A DNA stretch of 64,000 bases, taken from Clarireedia homoeocarpa (taxonomy: Eukaryota > Ascomycota > Leotiomycetes > Helotiales > Rutstroemiaceae). Made by a program: the position numbers and the translations under genes. This document shows positions 10,712 through 24,307 of the stretch, piece by piece. The stretch lies in the NCBI GenBank assembly GCA_001465935.1, contig LNKV01000044.1:349907-413906 (forward strand), in the 5' to 3' direction. How positions within the stretch are numbered: the first letter of the stretch is position 1; each line of letters begins with the position of its first letter. The notes below the pieces were generated by a model that worked only from the letters and a program-made list of their open reading frames with translations, did no database searches and had not been told where the DNA came from.

Positions 10712-13181
10712 ATGATGTCTCAAGGAGAATCGGCAACAAAAATTCTATGCTCTTGCAAACAAACAAGATTCCACATAGAGAACCCTATTTATCAAGAGGT
10801 ATTTCCCCACTGCATGCTGGGATTTCCTAGCCGTAATCGGATGAGTCTGATCCGACCTATCATAATCTAGCTTGATATCGAAGGCCTAAATATCACCGTC
10901 ACTTCTTCTGGGAAATCCGCTGTGAAATCGAAAGGAAAAACACGAGCAGAGGGTCTGGAAATATTATCCAATGCTAGTCTCAAGTTAAAAGCCGGTGTCT
11001 GCTATGCCTTGATTGGGAGGAACGGCGCCGGGAAGTCTAGTATGTCTCAATACTGTGCAGGAGATAAGAACAAGGACTGATGCCTAACTTACATTGAAGC
11101 ATTGCTGAAGGCGATTGCGGAAAAACTGATCCCAGGGATTCCAATACAGACAAGGATTTCTATTCTGCAACAGACGGATGCGGATTCAAAGGATGATGAC
11201 CAGGAGACAGATGGGCAGGGGCCCGCACCTGGGAACACCCAAGATAGCGAGCTTTCTGTTTGGGAAGAGTTGATTGATAGGGCTACCTCAAGGAGTGAGA
11301 TTCAACGTGAAATTGATGGTTGGTATTGCTGTCCCTCCATTTCGCATTATTGGTTGACACGCTCCCTAGTACTCGCGAGAGCCGTTGACAATCCCGAAAA
11401 TGCCTTGGCGCCGGTTCGGGCATTTCGCGAAGTGAAGCATGGAAGGCTCAAGAAAGAACTTTTTGAAAAAGATAAAGATGCCAGACTTAGAAGCGGAACT
11501 AGAGGCATGGCCGCTCGAAAAGCCTTGATTGCTTTCGAGAAGATTGTCGCAGAGTCTGAGGAGCAGTGAGTTTCTGTCATTTCATATCCAATAACGTGCT
11601 AAATTGTGCCATAGCATTAATCAAAATGATGCCGATATTGAAGAGTCCACCATAAGAGATGAGACAAATTCAGCTGCTGAACTTCTTGCTGAACTCCAGT
11701 TGCAGCTTGAGCCAACCAGACTTACCGACATCGAAAATAAGGCACGAAGCATTCTCTCTGGTCTGGGGTTTCCCAAAGGACATTTGGAAAAGAAGGTTAA
11801 CAGTCTATCCGGAGGATGGAAAATGAGAACCAACCTCGCAAGTGTTCTTCTTCAACCTACCGATATTCTCATCCTCGACGAACCTACCAATTTCCTGGAT
11901 CTTCTTGGCATAATCTGGCTTCAGAAATATATCGAAACCTTGCGGGAGACCCCGACTAATCCACCCACTATTGTCATCGTTTCGCACGATCGAGATTTCA
12001 TTACAGCAACTTCACAAGAACTAATAATTCTCCAGTCGCAAGACCTCACCTATTTCCGTGGATCTATCGCGAGCTATGAATCTTCCGTACGGGATCACAC
12101 ACTGTATCTCACTCGCATGCGGGATGCTCAGGAAAAGCAGAAGGCGCACATACAGCAGACAATTCAGCAAAACATTAAACAAGGGAAAGCAGCTGGGGAT
12201 GAGAACAAACTTAGACAAGCCAAATCTCGGCAGAAAAAGCTAGACAATCGAATGGGCTTGGAAGTCAGTGCCAAAGGAGGTAGATTCAAACTGAATCGCG
12301 ACCTTGCTGGTTATCACTTCAAAGCTAGAGATGACATTGAAATACCACCCGAGGAGAAAGGTGTCTCAATGACCTTTCCTCTGGCTCCCGACCTTCGATT
12401 TCCCGGACCGCTGATTTCACTTGATAATGTTTCATTCCGGTACCCTCCGACTTCTAAAAATGCGTCAGCACCATACATTCTCCAAGATGTGAATTTCACA
12501 GTCCACATGGGCGACCGGATCGGCATCGTAGGACTCAATGGAAGCGGAAAATCTACTCTCCTATCTCTTCTTACTGAAACAGCCAAGCCTACTAAAGGCA
12601 CTGTGACGCGACATCCACGACTTCGTCTAGCGTACTATTCTCAACATTCTGTCGAGGATCTACAATCACTTTCTCGCGCCACACCAGAACTCACTGCTCT
12701 ATCCTTGCTGACTGTAGATGTCGATAAATTGCTCAAGGAGCAAGAGATCCGAGGTATTTTAGGGGGTTTAGGTCTCCAGGGACGCATAGTCTCAGATGTT
12801 CCGATAAACAAACTTTCCGGTGGACAACTTGTCCGGTTGGCACTTGCGAGATTGCTATGGCGGGAACCACAACTATTGGTTCTGGATGAAGTGACAACGC
12901 ATTTGGATTTCTGGACCGTGAGAGCGGTAGGGGGGGCACTGAGGGGCTGGAATGGAGCGGTTGTTTGTGTTAGCCATGATAGATGGCTGATTAGGGGAGT
13001 AGTGGAGGGGGTGAGGGATGAAGTTGAGGAGGACAGCGAGGATGAGGAAGATGAAGCAGTGGAGGAGACGAGGAGGAGAGTTGTGTGCTTGGTTAAGGGT
13101 GGGGCGGTGAAAGTTTTAGGGGGCGGTGTAGGAGAGTTTGAGGCGAGTTTAGAGAAGCGAGTGGATAAATTGATGAAGTGA
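10712..13181 (+). CDS. ABC-F family ATPase (ribosome-associated type)
   Basis: Five exons (10712-10798, 10871-11039, 11100-11318, 11370-11565, 11615-13181) give 745 aa with two ABC cassettes and no membrane domain, the ABC-F layout of soluble translation factors. Cassette 1 has Walker A GRNGAGKST (split by intron 2), signature LSGGWKMR and Walker B LILDEPTNFLD. Cassette 2 has GLNGSGKST, signature LSGGQLVRLALARL and LVLDEVTTHLD, where the usual Pro of DEPT is replaced. A charged linker (QEKQKAHIQQTIQQNIKQGK region) joins them. A very acidic run near the C-terminus (EEDSEDEEDEA) is family-unspecific. The 51 nt third intron is inferred because it restores REIDVLARAVD. The exact subclass (Arb1, Gcn20 or New1-like) cannot be settled by eye. 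Confidence 0.85.
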
Positions 13182-16100
13182 GGATATGAGAAATGCATTT
13201 GGCATTTGGCTCACAGGCAGTTGAATATTGAACTAACCAATCAAGGATGACGGCAAGATTTATTCATAGTACCAGCAGCATCAACGATAACTTATGGGAT
13301 TTGGCTCAAGACCAAGAATGCCATAAATGTCCACTTGCACTAAACCAACTGCCGTAAATCTTCCACTGAAGAGGGTTTTCGTGATTTCTCCACTTAACTC
13401 AATGAGTTAACCGCATTAATGAATTAGCGGGATGTTTTGGGTATGAGAGTCACTCGTCAGTACTACGCTCCATTCGATGCTTGTGTATTAATATCTTACA
13501 TTCAGCTCTCCGACTTTCGAACTGTTAACTTGCGGCGTTTCAGGGCGAAAAAGTGTTTATTGAAACTATATTTAGCTAATGGAATACATTGACGGTTGAG
13601 GATTAGTCTTGATCAGACATGAAAGGATCTTTCGACCGCAGATACTTTCCGCGGTATGATATCAAGGCACTCCGGGAAGAGTAAAATGGGCTGAGGGTTG
13701 AGATCGAACGGCCTGCGCATGATACCCTGCTCAAGGGGTCTAGAAACACCAAACATCGAGACTCTAAGCTGTTGATCTCAACACCTTTCGTAGAGCCCGA
13801 ACATGGGAAAAGAAAGGTAGAGAACAAAGTTGAATGCAAGATGAGGTATTCCAGGCATGACGAGCATTATGAGTAGGCTATCCCCCGAAAATGCGGAGCT
13901 TGGTATAATAAGCCGAGGCTGTTTTTCGCAAGCTGAGAAAGGATGGTCGAAGGAAGAATCACATAGCACTAGTATTGGCCGTTCATTATGGTTTTCGGGT
14001 TTCCCATATTTGAGAGAAGACTGACAAGCTGGTAAGCATGTTGACCTCATGCATGAACACTAGTTCTAGAAAGTATATGGCTTGTATCGCTCATGCTCCC
14101 ATGTCCTCATTGCCTTATGCCTCCGTCTGCATGGCCCACCGAGTCCCGCGTTGAGTCGTTATCCTTGACGGCGTAAGAAGAAGCGCAGGGAAGCCGATTA
14201 TGACAATGATTATGAAAGCTCCCGTGAGTTTATCTGAACTTTTTAGCCCTACCAATATGCCGTTCCGTTGCCGACATCGATTGCCGTCGTGGTGTGGTGT
14301 CTGGTCTGGGTTCCACATAACATGAGCGGAAACACAAATTCCGTAAGCCGCGTGCCCACATGTGACAGGACATACATCAGAGTCTCCGAGCTAGCAGTGG
14401 CTCGCGGGGTGACAGCGAGAGCGGAGCTTCGGTGCCTACAGTTGGACATGGTATAATGGTGGTGGAATAAGAGTAGCAGCGGCGCGGGGGTACGGTTTCA
14501 GCTGTAGTACCTTCCACCTGCGGAAATGATACCCAGTGGAGAATCCGTCAAGGAAATTATCGGTAGATTTCTTATCACGAGTTGCAAGGGACTTGTTTTC
14601 GTCCGAACTCTGGTTGGTCTCGACCCGCTGTCAGCCACTGCAGGAACGTTTGTGTCTGGAGTAGATTGATAGCATGGTACGGAAGTACATACCCACTTGT
14701 GACACATGATCCACCGGAAAGCCGTTTTGGTATATAAAAGCTCCGACTCCCGAACAGTTATCCTCTACCCAAGGGAAAGTAAGCGTATCGCCCCGCAAAA
14801 TGATACTTTTCCCTGCATCTTCCGGCCGTAGAACTGTGTGTACTGTTGACAGCTACTGTATACATACATGTATTCAGGTAGCCACACACCAATCGCATAT
14901 CCCCCACAAATCCACTCACTCTGCTATTGCCCGTTTTCGGCTTCCATGTCAGCCAGTCAGTTTGTTCTTCCACGACGTCAAATTTAAAAAAAAAATAAAA
15001 ATAAAAAATAAAAAAATCTCACCGGCGCTCCGGATCTCCGCATAGTTACCAAACTTTGACGTTGATATCTAGCCGTTGGTGTTGCTGAGGGCGGGTCCTA
15101 GTTGTCCACGTTACTTGTTCAAACTTCTTGGTTGTAAGACTATAAGACTACTTCTATTTTTGTTGGTTGCTTGGCCGTCGTTCCAATACTCCACTATTTT
15201 TACTTCGGTGTCGGATGTCTTACATATCGACACGCGAATCCGTTGCTTGCCAGAGGTATTGGGTATATGGTATTGGGTATATGCAGAGAGACTCAGCATC
15301 CTACAGCAGAATATGAGTTTCCGTGTCGTGTGACGGGAGCGAGGACTACTCGTACAAAGGATCCTTCGTACAGCAGCAAGAACAGCAGCAAAAGCGTGGC
15401 GCCAAGCTCCTAGTACATGACAGACGGCGAAAATCCGCATTTCCCCTATGCTCATTCCAGTATCTCCTGCGAACCATCACGTGGAATGGCTCCTCCAGCA
15501 AGTGCAGGGCAGCGACGTGACTAAAGGAAAGATGGCAGGTACTTGGGTACATGACACGGATAAACTCTCGGGATGTTCAGGCTGTCCAACTTTGACGGCA
15601 CTTGACTCGCAAGGATCATGTGTAACCGACGGGCGTACGCTTGTGAGTGGCACAACTTTAAAAGCACAAGGGCTGCAAGGAGCAAGGGCGGGAAAAAATG
15701 TTCCTGGGGAATGCGGGGAAGAACAGCACCACCACACCTCCGTACATACACGTCACTAGCTTCCGGAGCTAATCTGTGCTTTAAGAACTCTCCCTTTTCA
15801 TTTACCAGCTGTTTTGGATCGTCAGGGGGTGGTCATTAGACCAATCTTAGCCTCGCCGTGCGCTTTGCATGCGAGTATTTTCTGGCTTGGAGTCTTCATG
15901 GTGCTTCCGAAATTTTCTGCTGACGGTAGATGGTCATATTTTGGTACTTACTCGAATCCGGGAAATGTGATATGGAAGGGTTGCTATATGGAGTATGATC
16001 CCACCAATGTGGGGTCTACGCGTCACGATGGCTGCATATCTGGGGTACAGTCCAATAAGAAGAAGGATGGGGATATTGTCGGCATTATGTGGACTGATAT

Positions 16101-19100
16101 GAGTTTCATTGTGAAGGTAAAACAGCGAATGAGAACGCTTACCAGATAATGATTTCGCTTTATTACATAGAATATAGATGTTTTTTCATCTGGAAGCCTC
16201 GTGATTGACAGAGGCTATGAAAATATGAAGGAGAAACGGAGAGTAGCAATCTGCCTCCGTCCGCTCCACTCGCATTGTTGCTCCAACAGTAGTAGCCTAT
16301 GGGAAGAGGGTCTAAAGACCAGTCTTCGTCCTGGAAAAACTCCCACATAGCTCCGTGTAATTATGACTGAGCCAGCCGTCGTACAAGGGTTTCCCCATAC
16401 TGTTTCTCAATTACATGTGAACCATATTTCTTATGTTTATGGTCCACCCTTGTACCGGGGAGGTAGTACTGGATGGTAACTAGTATCACCATTTCTTCTG
16501 CTAGCTCTGCGCCGATAGTTCCGCAGTGATAGTTCCGAGAATAATATAAAGACGAGTCATTATAGTTGCTCGTATCACCGTTTATGGATTGGTATGAGTC
16601 GTACACTATTCCGTGGCTTGCATGTCGATCAAAGATCTTGTTTATGCTTTTCGTACTTATGTCCTTGGAGACTGAAGCTCCCACTAGCCCTGTTTAGAAT
16701 TTTTCACTGGCTTGAAGTGCCTCCATGACTGGGCCTGCCCATGATACCCTCCTCAGATAATTAGTATCTTGTCGCCACATATACAGCACCGTCCTTTGTT
16801 CTAGCAAATAATACTCTTCCATGCGTGGTCTCAGGCCGCATCACCTAAAATCTGTCACGGTCAAAATTTGCTAAAGGGGATCGGACGAAACGAGCTGTGA
16901 TACAGTGACTTTCTAGACCGGCGCTTCTATGCATCCCTGCATCAAGAGAAATTTTTTTTTTCTCTTCTAAACAGTGCTTTATCGCTGGACGAAACAACTT
17001 AACTGATTCAGATCTTTTCGCCTGCCAATACAGGTTTTCTCCATGTTCGTGATTATTGGGTCCCCTCTTGATGCTAGGATGTTGGCATAAGCTTGTGCTT
17101 CCGCGGCCAGGGTCATGTCCCACTTAGATTTTTAGTTAGCAAGGGTTGCGTATGAACCATATCGAAGAGATTAATATAACTCCCGCATAGGACTATAACT
17201 CAGGTACGCGGCTTATCTGGCACTTCGAGTCGCTTGCTTTCAAAGCAGGCCGTTCACGCCTGCAACGCGTCTTCGTGCCAGAGATACATCAACTCATTCA
17301 ACGAAAGCGAGTTGATGGCTGTACTGCGGTCATTCTTACTGTGACCCATAAGGGTAATTCTCACTATTAGTAATGTAGGCATATCGGTAGCAATAGGAAG
17401 CATATCATAGTTCCTGAGCGGAGAAAACTCTATTAAAGTAGTAGCGCACAATTCGCAGTACTTAAGCCACCTTTAAAAGAGAATCTATCCGTTGAGTATG
17501 CTTCCTCTATGAGGTGCCCTGATTGAATCATAATGGCATTACTTGTTAAACTAGGATACACCTTTCCTCGGTCAATGCCGGTTGCCTCATGATCGGCCGA
17601 AGCCAGATCAAACACATCCAAGCCATGCTTCGGAAGCAGTGCATACAGTGGAGAACCGTCTGCACCTCGCCCCTAGTAAATAAGTCCACCTTGTGGTTAT
17701 AGTAATAGCCTTTGGCCGGCTGTGGCACTCATGATTCATTCATCTCGCCCCAAGCCATCTGATAACTCTGATTGAGACAAGATAATCTCAATAATAACGG
17801 AACTGTCCATCATAGGTGATCCGGAGCACGCTAGACTCTGTTGTATTGGTGAATTGTGACCTCACGACAAGGACATTCAAGCCTTGCAGTGAACCTAGAG
17901 CCGCGCAGACCATGGCAGGACTTCTGTAATGTACCAAAGAAATGGGCCTTTGAATTAGAAAGCGGGTGATCTACCTGCTAGGGCATCAACCGTCCCTTCT
18001 TACATGGGGACTTCTTCGGATGGATCGATCCCGACTTTTTCAGACCCCAAAACACATGTTTGCGCTGATTTGACGACAGTATACTGTCCGTAGATAGGTA
18101 ATAATTGAGAATGCTTGCTGTCGATTCTTACATTGAATCCATAGTTCAAAAAAAAAAAAAAATTTTGATGCACCTTCAGAGAAACCAATTCAACTTTTGC
18201 AAGACGGCCAGGGTAAATCAGCAAGATCCACTCAGAACTCATTGTACCGATATTACAATCGTAGGGACTAGAACGAGTTCTGCAATATAATTGCTCGGAG
18301 CAGAACGGTATTTATGCCATCAAGGTTATTATTTGTTGGTACGTCTAATGCCGTGCCGAGTGTATCCGAGACGATCCCGCTTATGCATGTAGTCAGGTCC
18401 ATACGAAGACACAACCGAAGAAATGCTTACTACAATCCCATGGCTTGTTTGTGGCAACCGCCACCATGTATATTAGGGTGGCTTATTTGCGTGTTCCTAG
18501 TGCACCATAGGCCTAGGGAAGACGTTCGAGTAATTGTAAGGGATTTTTTGGGTTGTGGCCACAATCGGGGACCTAACGGCTTGGGTGGAAAATACCCTGT
18601 CAGCTTCTTCGATGTACAATAGGTAGCAAATATTGAGCACCCAGGTATACCTTTTTATCAGTACATGTTTTAAAAGTCAAACACGAAGATCAGATGGAGT
18701 GATCCGTACTGGGCAAGACAGATCGTGAGGTACTATAAGTATCTGACAATACGCCCGATATTCCTCCAGGGTATGAGGAAGTACGTACCTAGACCATACC
18801 ATGTTGCAAATATCAACCCGAACTACCTATGTAAACAAGACATTCACCGAATCATTTGCAGACAAGTCGAAAGCATGTTCTTGGTCGGACAATTCTCTGT
18901 TCAGAGCTGCTGCGGTCGATTGTGTCGGCCCTTCTGTGTTGCCAAGGGTCATAATCCATAGCGGTATGCAAGTGTATGGAAGCTGTCTCAAGATAGCTCT
19001 GATCTGTTCGTGTTTGGCAAGAAATATCGCTCATTGAGCGTGGCTATCGCGCTGTCGTAGATATTCCTCTTGTTACGCCTCAACCCCGCTTCCGTCATAA

Positions 19101-20406
19101 TTTCCCCAGACTTTCGGGAGATGGTTTTTGCACACAGCCTGAATGTAAAGAAGGTATGAACCTCTTTCTTTATGAGATTGGCGATGATCTCTCCCTTGAC
19201 AAGAAAGTAATGGAGAATCTTTCAATCCCTGTTAACTGTGAGGAGCCGTAATGAGTAGGGAGTGAGAGTGGGAGTAGGAGTGGGAAAATGTGATGGACGT
19301 GTGATGGAAGTACTGGAAATGCATGATGGTGTGTAACTTTAAATTGCTGACATAAGGATCGCACACTCAGGAACGAAAATCTAATAGACTAACTATGCTA
19401 GTGTCTCTTGGCCCCTACTATTCTCGCTTATGCACGTCGTCTGTACAATCCAATGAAGAGGCCTGTTTGATTGACCCCTTTAGGACTAACGGAATTCTAT
19501 GCTCCGCAACACGTTACCTGCACCAACTTCCTACACCAAAGCAAGTTACTCTGTTGGCTAGTGATTGGACATGGGCGTAGGCCACTGAGAAATTCCACAT
19601 GGCAAATAATATTCCCTCTCGTCTACAACCTCACGATATTCATCAATTCTCTACCGTCGAGGTGGCATCATATACTTACTCCCCAAACTTTCAAGTCTCT
19701 ACCCAATTACAACACCACCTCGCTCCTTCAAGCAGATCTTGTACCACTGTGGTCATTCCTCCCCTCCATTTCCCCATATTTTCATATGCAATGGCTCTGC
19801 AATGTGATCCACCATTTTGAGAGTCAACCAAAGTTCCTAACCACCTATTCACCTATCCACCTACCCACCTTTCCACCACTGCACCACCAGTCCTCGGACG
19901 CTACCACACCATCCTACGCGCAGCGCCTCTTTATTTCCAGCCTTAAGATATCCTTTGGTGGGCTTCTGAGATCAAATTTTGCTCCATTTGGCCGGCTGCT
20001 TGCTACCGAACCCCAGATTCTTGAATATCGGAACCTGCATGAGCTTTCACAGGGATCTTGAGTCGATGGAAAAGTCGAATTCTCCTAGGCACTCCTAAAC
20101 CTATCGTCTGATATTCCAATCCATGTGGCACATCCTCCTATTCACGGTTGTTGCAGTGCACAGTTTTACGCCTCCCATTGCACATCCTAGGCGTGTTCAC
20201 GCGGCACATAATCAATAGCATTCTTTTCTAGCAAATATTATGGGCCCGAAATTGACAAAAACCTCTGTCCTCGCACCAACCTGCTGTGGTTGAGCAAAGA
20301 GTTGTGTTTTATACGAACAATCTATGAATAACTATACGAACTTGCAAAAGCTTCCTTCGCCTTACCAACACTTTACAGAAATAGAGTCTATGAACTCAAA
20401 CTTTAC
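13182..20406. other. Long gene-poor stretch (7.2 kb)
   Basis: I read both strands and found only short open frames. Longer ones at 15814-16149 (+), 16361-16684 (-) and 19471-20061 (+) start with TTG/GTG rather than ATG or are low-complexity, and show no known motif. Poly-A/T runs occur near 14986-15017, 16952-16961 and 18149-18163. The last kilobase (19400-20300) is pyrimidine-rich with CCACC/TCACC words and is probably the leader/promoter of the Zn2Cys6 gene. No tRNA or transposase was recognised. Confidence 0.5.
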
Positions 20407-22614
20407 ATGCCTTACATCGACGCAATGTCCAGTTCTTCTCAAGAGAATTCCCCGAATTCTACTACCGGAAGCGGAAGACATTTTTCAATGTCCCGGGATA
20501 AATTTGACATTAGTATCCCATCGCCTCGCCTCTCAATCGTTACCAATGGAGACTTGATGTCTCCCAATCCCTTAAAATCACCAAATGGCCGACGTGTATC
20601 GACTTTCTCTCGTGAAGGCATCCTAGGGTCTGCTCAGAAAGCTCGAAACCTATCGCAGTCCTCGGCGGATAGAGAGTCGGCCACGAATGGGTTACAGAAT
20701 AGACAAAATCAAAACCAGAATCAAAATGGTGAAGATACAGGCAATCCACTAAAAAGAAGAAGTACTGATGCGGGTATCGATTACCCAAGAAGGAGGGCTA
20801 CCATTGCTGTAAGTTCATGTAGCTACACGGTATATGCATTACTAATATACAATACCAGTGTGAGATATGTCGGTCTCGAAAGTCAAGGTGTGATGGAACA
20901 AAGCCCAAATGCAAGCTTTGCACAGAGTTGGGTGCGGAGTGCATTTATCGAGAGCCTGGTATAAAACTTGACGCTGGAGACAAACTGATTTTGGAGCATC
21001 TTACACGAATTGAGGGACTACTGCAATCGACTCTAATCGGCCAGACAGCCAATTTTGCGCTTTCAACAGGCTCTCCATCGATCAATGGCGGCACCACGAC
21101 CAGCAATGATGATTTGATCATGCAAGCTAGTGGAACATTCGTTTCCTTACTTCCCGCTACCGGTCTTGGTACTTGGACGAACCCAACCAATATATCGACA
21201 ATGCCAAAAATTCATACCAATGCTGCATTACATCTATTGCAATGGCCGTTGATACGAGATCTTGTTTCGAGGCCTTACGACCCGCAAATTCTCCTCCAAC
21301 TAGAAATGGCAAGAGAACCGTTGGCGTTGTCCAAAACCCCATGCTTGGACCTTTCGAATACCTCTGCCTACATCGAAGCCTTCTTTGCGAAAGTGAATGT
21401 GTGGTATGCGTGCGTCAACCCATTCAATTGGTCAAATTATTACCGTATCGCGCTATCAAACGGCTTCCGTGAAGGACCCGAGAGCTGTATCGTTCTCCTG
21501 GTAATGGCTTTGGGCCAAGCTAGTTGCAGTGGAAGCATCTCAAGAGCTGTTAGCTCCGAAGACCCTCCTGGTGTTCAGTATTTTGCAGCTGCTTGGGCGC
21601 TCCTTCCAAGTTTGATGACAAGAAGTTCCGTACTGTCTGCCCAATGTACGGTTCTAGCTTCAGCTTACCTGTTCTATCTGGTGCGACCCTTAGAGGCATG
21701 GACACTACTAAGCAGTACGAGTACGAAACTTCAGTTGCTTCTTAGTGCTCCCGGCAGAATCCCGGCAAGTCAGAGAGAACTTTGTGAGCGTGTATTTTGG
21801 AATTCACTTTTGTTTGAGAGCGACCTTCTGGCAGAATTAGACCTACCTCATTCTGGTATAGTCCAATACGAGGAAGTTGTAGGACTTCCAGGTGGCTTTG
21901 AACAGGAAGATGATGACTGCGTGGGTCGGGATGAGCTATGGTACTTCTTGGCTGAGATCGCACTTCGCAGACTACTCAACAGAGTTAGCCAGCTCATCTA
22001 TTCTAAGGATTCAATGGCATCAACTTCGAGTTTGGAGCCTGTCGTAGCAGAGCTGGATTTTCAGCTAACGCAGTGGTATGAAAGCCTACCACTTCCAGTA
22101 CAGTTCCCATTCAGTCGAACTTTACTTGCGGATCCTGTACAGACTGTTCTGAGACTACGGTACTTCGCTTGCAGAACGATTATCTTCAGACCATATATTT
22201 TGGCTGTGCTAGACAACGAACAGGCGGCACTAGATCCTTCAGTTAGGGAAAACTGCCGAAAGTGCTTAGAGGCTTCCATTAGGCAGCTAGAACACATCAG
22301 CGCTCAGTGAGTACATTCAAACATCTTTGATCTTTGGAAGCTAATCATTTTACAGTCATGCCGGACATATGCCATATCTGTGGCAAGGAGCACTTTCCAT
22401 TGTGTCTCAAACTCTCCTTGTCATGGGCGCCACCATGTCGCCATCGCTTTCGCAGATCATATCTACTCTTGTCATTCATGGCACGATCGATGGCATTATC
22501 AATGATGTTGTAATGGAGATCGAAAGATACGCTCACCTTGCACCAAGCTTGGGGCTTTCTGCAGAGATCATCAGAGAAGCCGAGTTGAGAAGAAGGGCTT
22601 TCCTCAGTGGCTGA
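20407..22614 (+). CDS. Zn(II)2Cys6 transcription factor with fungal-specific TF domain
   Basis: Nuclear DNA-binding regulator; target pathway unknown. Three exons (20407-20808, 20859-22306, 22356-22614) give 702 aa. The N-terminal 130 residues are Ser/Asn-rich with a QNQNQNQN run. A basic KRR...YPRRRA stretch leads into the zinc cluster CEICRSRKSRC...KCKLCTELGAEC (CX2CX6CX6CX2CX6C). Intron 1 falls exactly before the first cysteine. A short coiled segment (LILEHLTRIEGLL) follows the cluster, then a Fungal_trans-like middle region around residues 230-560. An alternative start lies six codons downstream (MSSSSQENS). No enzyme cluster sits next to it, so pathway-specific control cannot be inferred. 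Confidence 0.86.
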
Positions 22615-24211
22615 TTGAGATTCGATGAAAGCATTGGCGACTTTCACACATGACGATCAAAAACCCAGGCGAGCAGGACTCGCCGTTGCTAACCAACGAA
22701 GAAAAGGGCCGAGTAGTCCCAGCTTCCGAGGTTTTTACGGAGGCAAAGTTAGATAAAGCCATGATTTATATGAATCAGGAGGCTGGGGTATCACTGCGTA
22801 CCTGTTATATGCAGCGTTAGTCAATTGTGGGGTTGATAGTGGTAGTCCATGGGGGTTACTAGGCACGTCGGGCCTGCTCCCGTATCAGCCACCCCATGTG
22901 TGCAATAACCAGCATTATCTAGGAAAGAAAGCCCTGCATACGTACAGGAGCCGTTGTAGCTATGCATTTATTGAGCCACCATAGTGTAGAGACGGGTGGC
23001 CACATGCGGAGAAATTTAAGTTTTTGAACGGTATCGTGGTTTACTCGGTCTTCATCTATTTTGGTCGATGTATGCATTGCATTGATCAGCGAATGTCAAA
23101 ATTGTCTTTGGATCTGTTATCGTTGTACTCGAGACGGACTCAAAAGTACCTACTTATAGAAGCATTGCATCAAGACAATGAATGAAAAATGTATTCTACC
23201 TATGTTCTTGGTAGCTTCAAGTGATACAAGCACCAGAGCTCCAGCTGCAGAATGTGTGATTTCGAACGAGAAAAAGTTCTTCACAAGACTTCTACTCAGT
23301 CTTGCCCCCGGTATCAATGATGAACATCGGATTTACTGCTGGTCATCCTTGAGGGGAAAATCATTGAGGCCGCCTAATTGGTGTCAGCACTTTTTACCCG
23401 GCTGTCAGTAAGATTACGATCTTTCTGTGCTTATACGACCGGATTCAGGGTTCATTCCCTTTGAAGTTGGATGGTTCGGACTTAGCATGGCCACTGTTCG
23501 GAGGCACAGTGGTCGTATTCGTGTGTCGCCTCCACATCTTTGTGGCGAAAGGTTGTCTTGACTTTCAATATCTGTTTAATCAACTCGAGTCATGCTATGG
23601 CTGTTGATTCCTCTGCGGGCACTTGGAAAGGTAGCCCATGTTATAGATAAGATAGTGTCCAAGTTTCTATCGCTGCTCAGACATCATATGATATGCTCGT
23701 GATTAAGATCTTGGGAAGCAATGGGATGGGACACTCATCGAGAGGAGGTCAGTCTCGGCGTACCCCGTCTCATTTCACTTCACTTAGCATTGCCGTTCAA
23801 GCTCTTACGAAATTTAGGTAGGATTTCCGTCGCCCTGACTGAGTAGCCTCGTACTAGTGCAGAGTCAGTGGAAACTGGGAGCTTGTATCTCCAAATGGTA
23901 GACACACAACATTTCCAAGTTTCGAACGCGAAGGAACAGCGCTACACAAACACTCACCGAAGTACCAAATAAAGAGTTAGAGTCTTGGCATCAATGTCTT
24001 CAGTCTTTTTTGATGTTGTTTCTTGTATCAGAATCTGACAATCTGATGATGCTTTTAATCTCGAAGAGGAAGGGGTCGCCTAGTGCTTCCACGTGATCGA
24101 CTTTCACTTCTGAATCCATCCTATCTCACGACCTTCCACCCATTCACTTTAAATCATTTTCAATTCACTGCTTCTATTCACCGGCGTGGTATATTTCCCC
24201 CAATTTTGTAA
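22615..24211. other. Intergenic 1.6 kb
   Basis: No supported gene, repeat or RNA. Just before the next frame, C/T-rich sequence with short AC-rich words resembles a fungal leader. Confidence 0.45.
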
Positions 24212-24307
24212 TGTCATATCAGTCCCATAGATACCCCCTGAACTTTGTCCTACACAGTTTCTTACACCCGATTCAACTGCTGACATTCTAAAGAACCACT
24301 GGAAGGA

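Noticed and set aside
15814..16149. 111-codon frame in the gene-poor stretch
   Set aside because: No ATG at its start and no known motif; expected by chance in 7 kb.
16361..16684. Frame starting MGAS that resembles a myristoylation signal
   Set aside because: The first codon is GTG, so the Met-Gly start is not real.
19471..20061. 196-codon plus-strand frame
   Set aside because: Starts with TTG, is His/Pro/Ser low-complexity from pyrimidine-rich DNA; more likely leader of the Zn2Cys6 gene.
23440..23460. T-loop-like GGTTCATTCCC
   Set aside because: No matching acceptor, D or anticodon arms around it.
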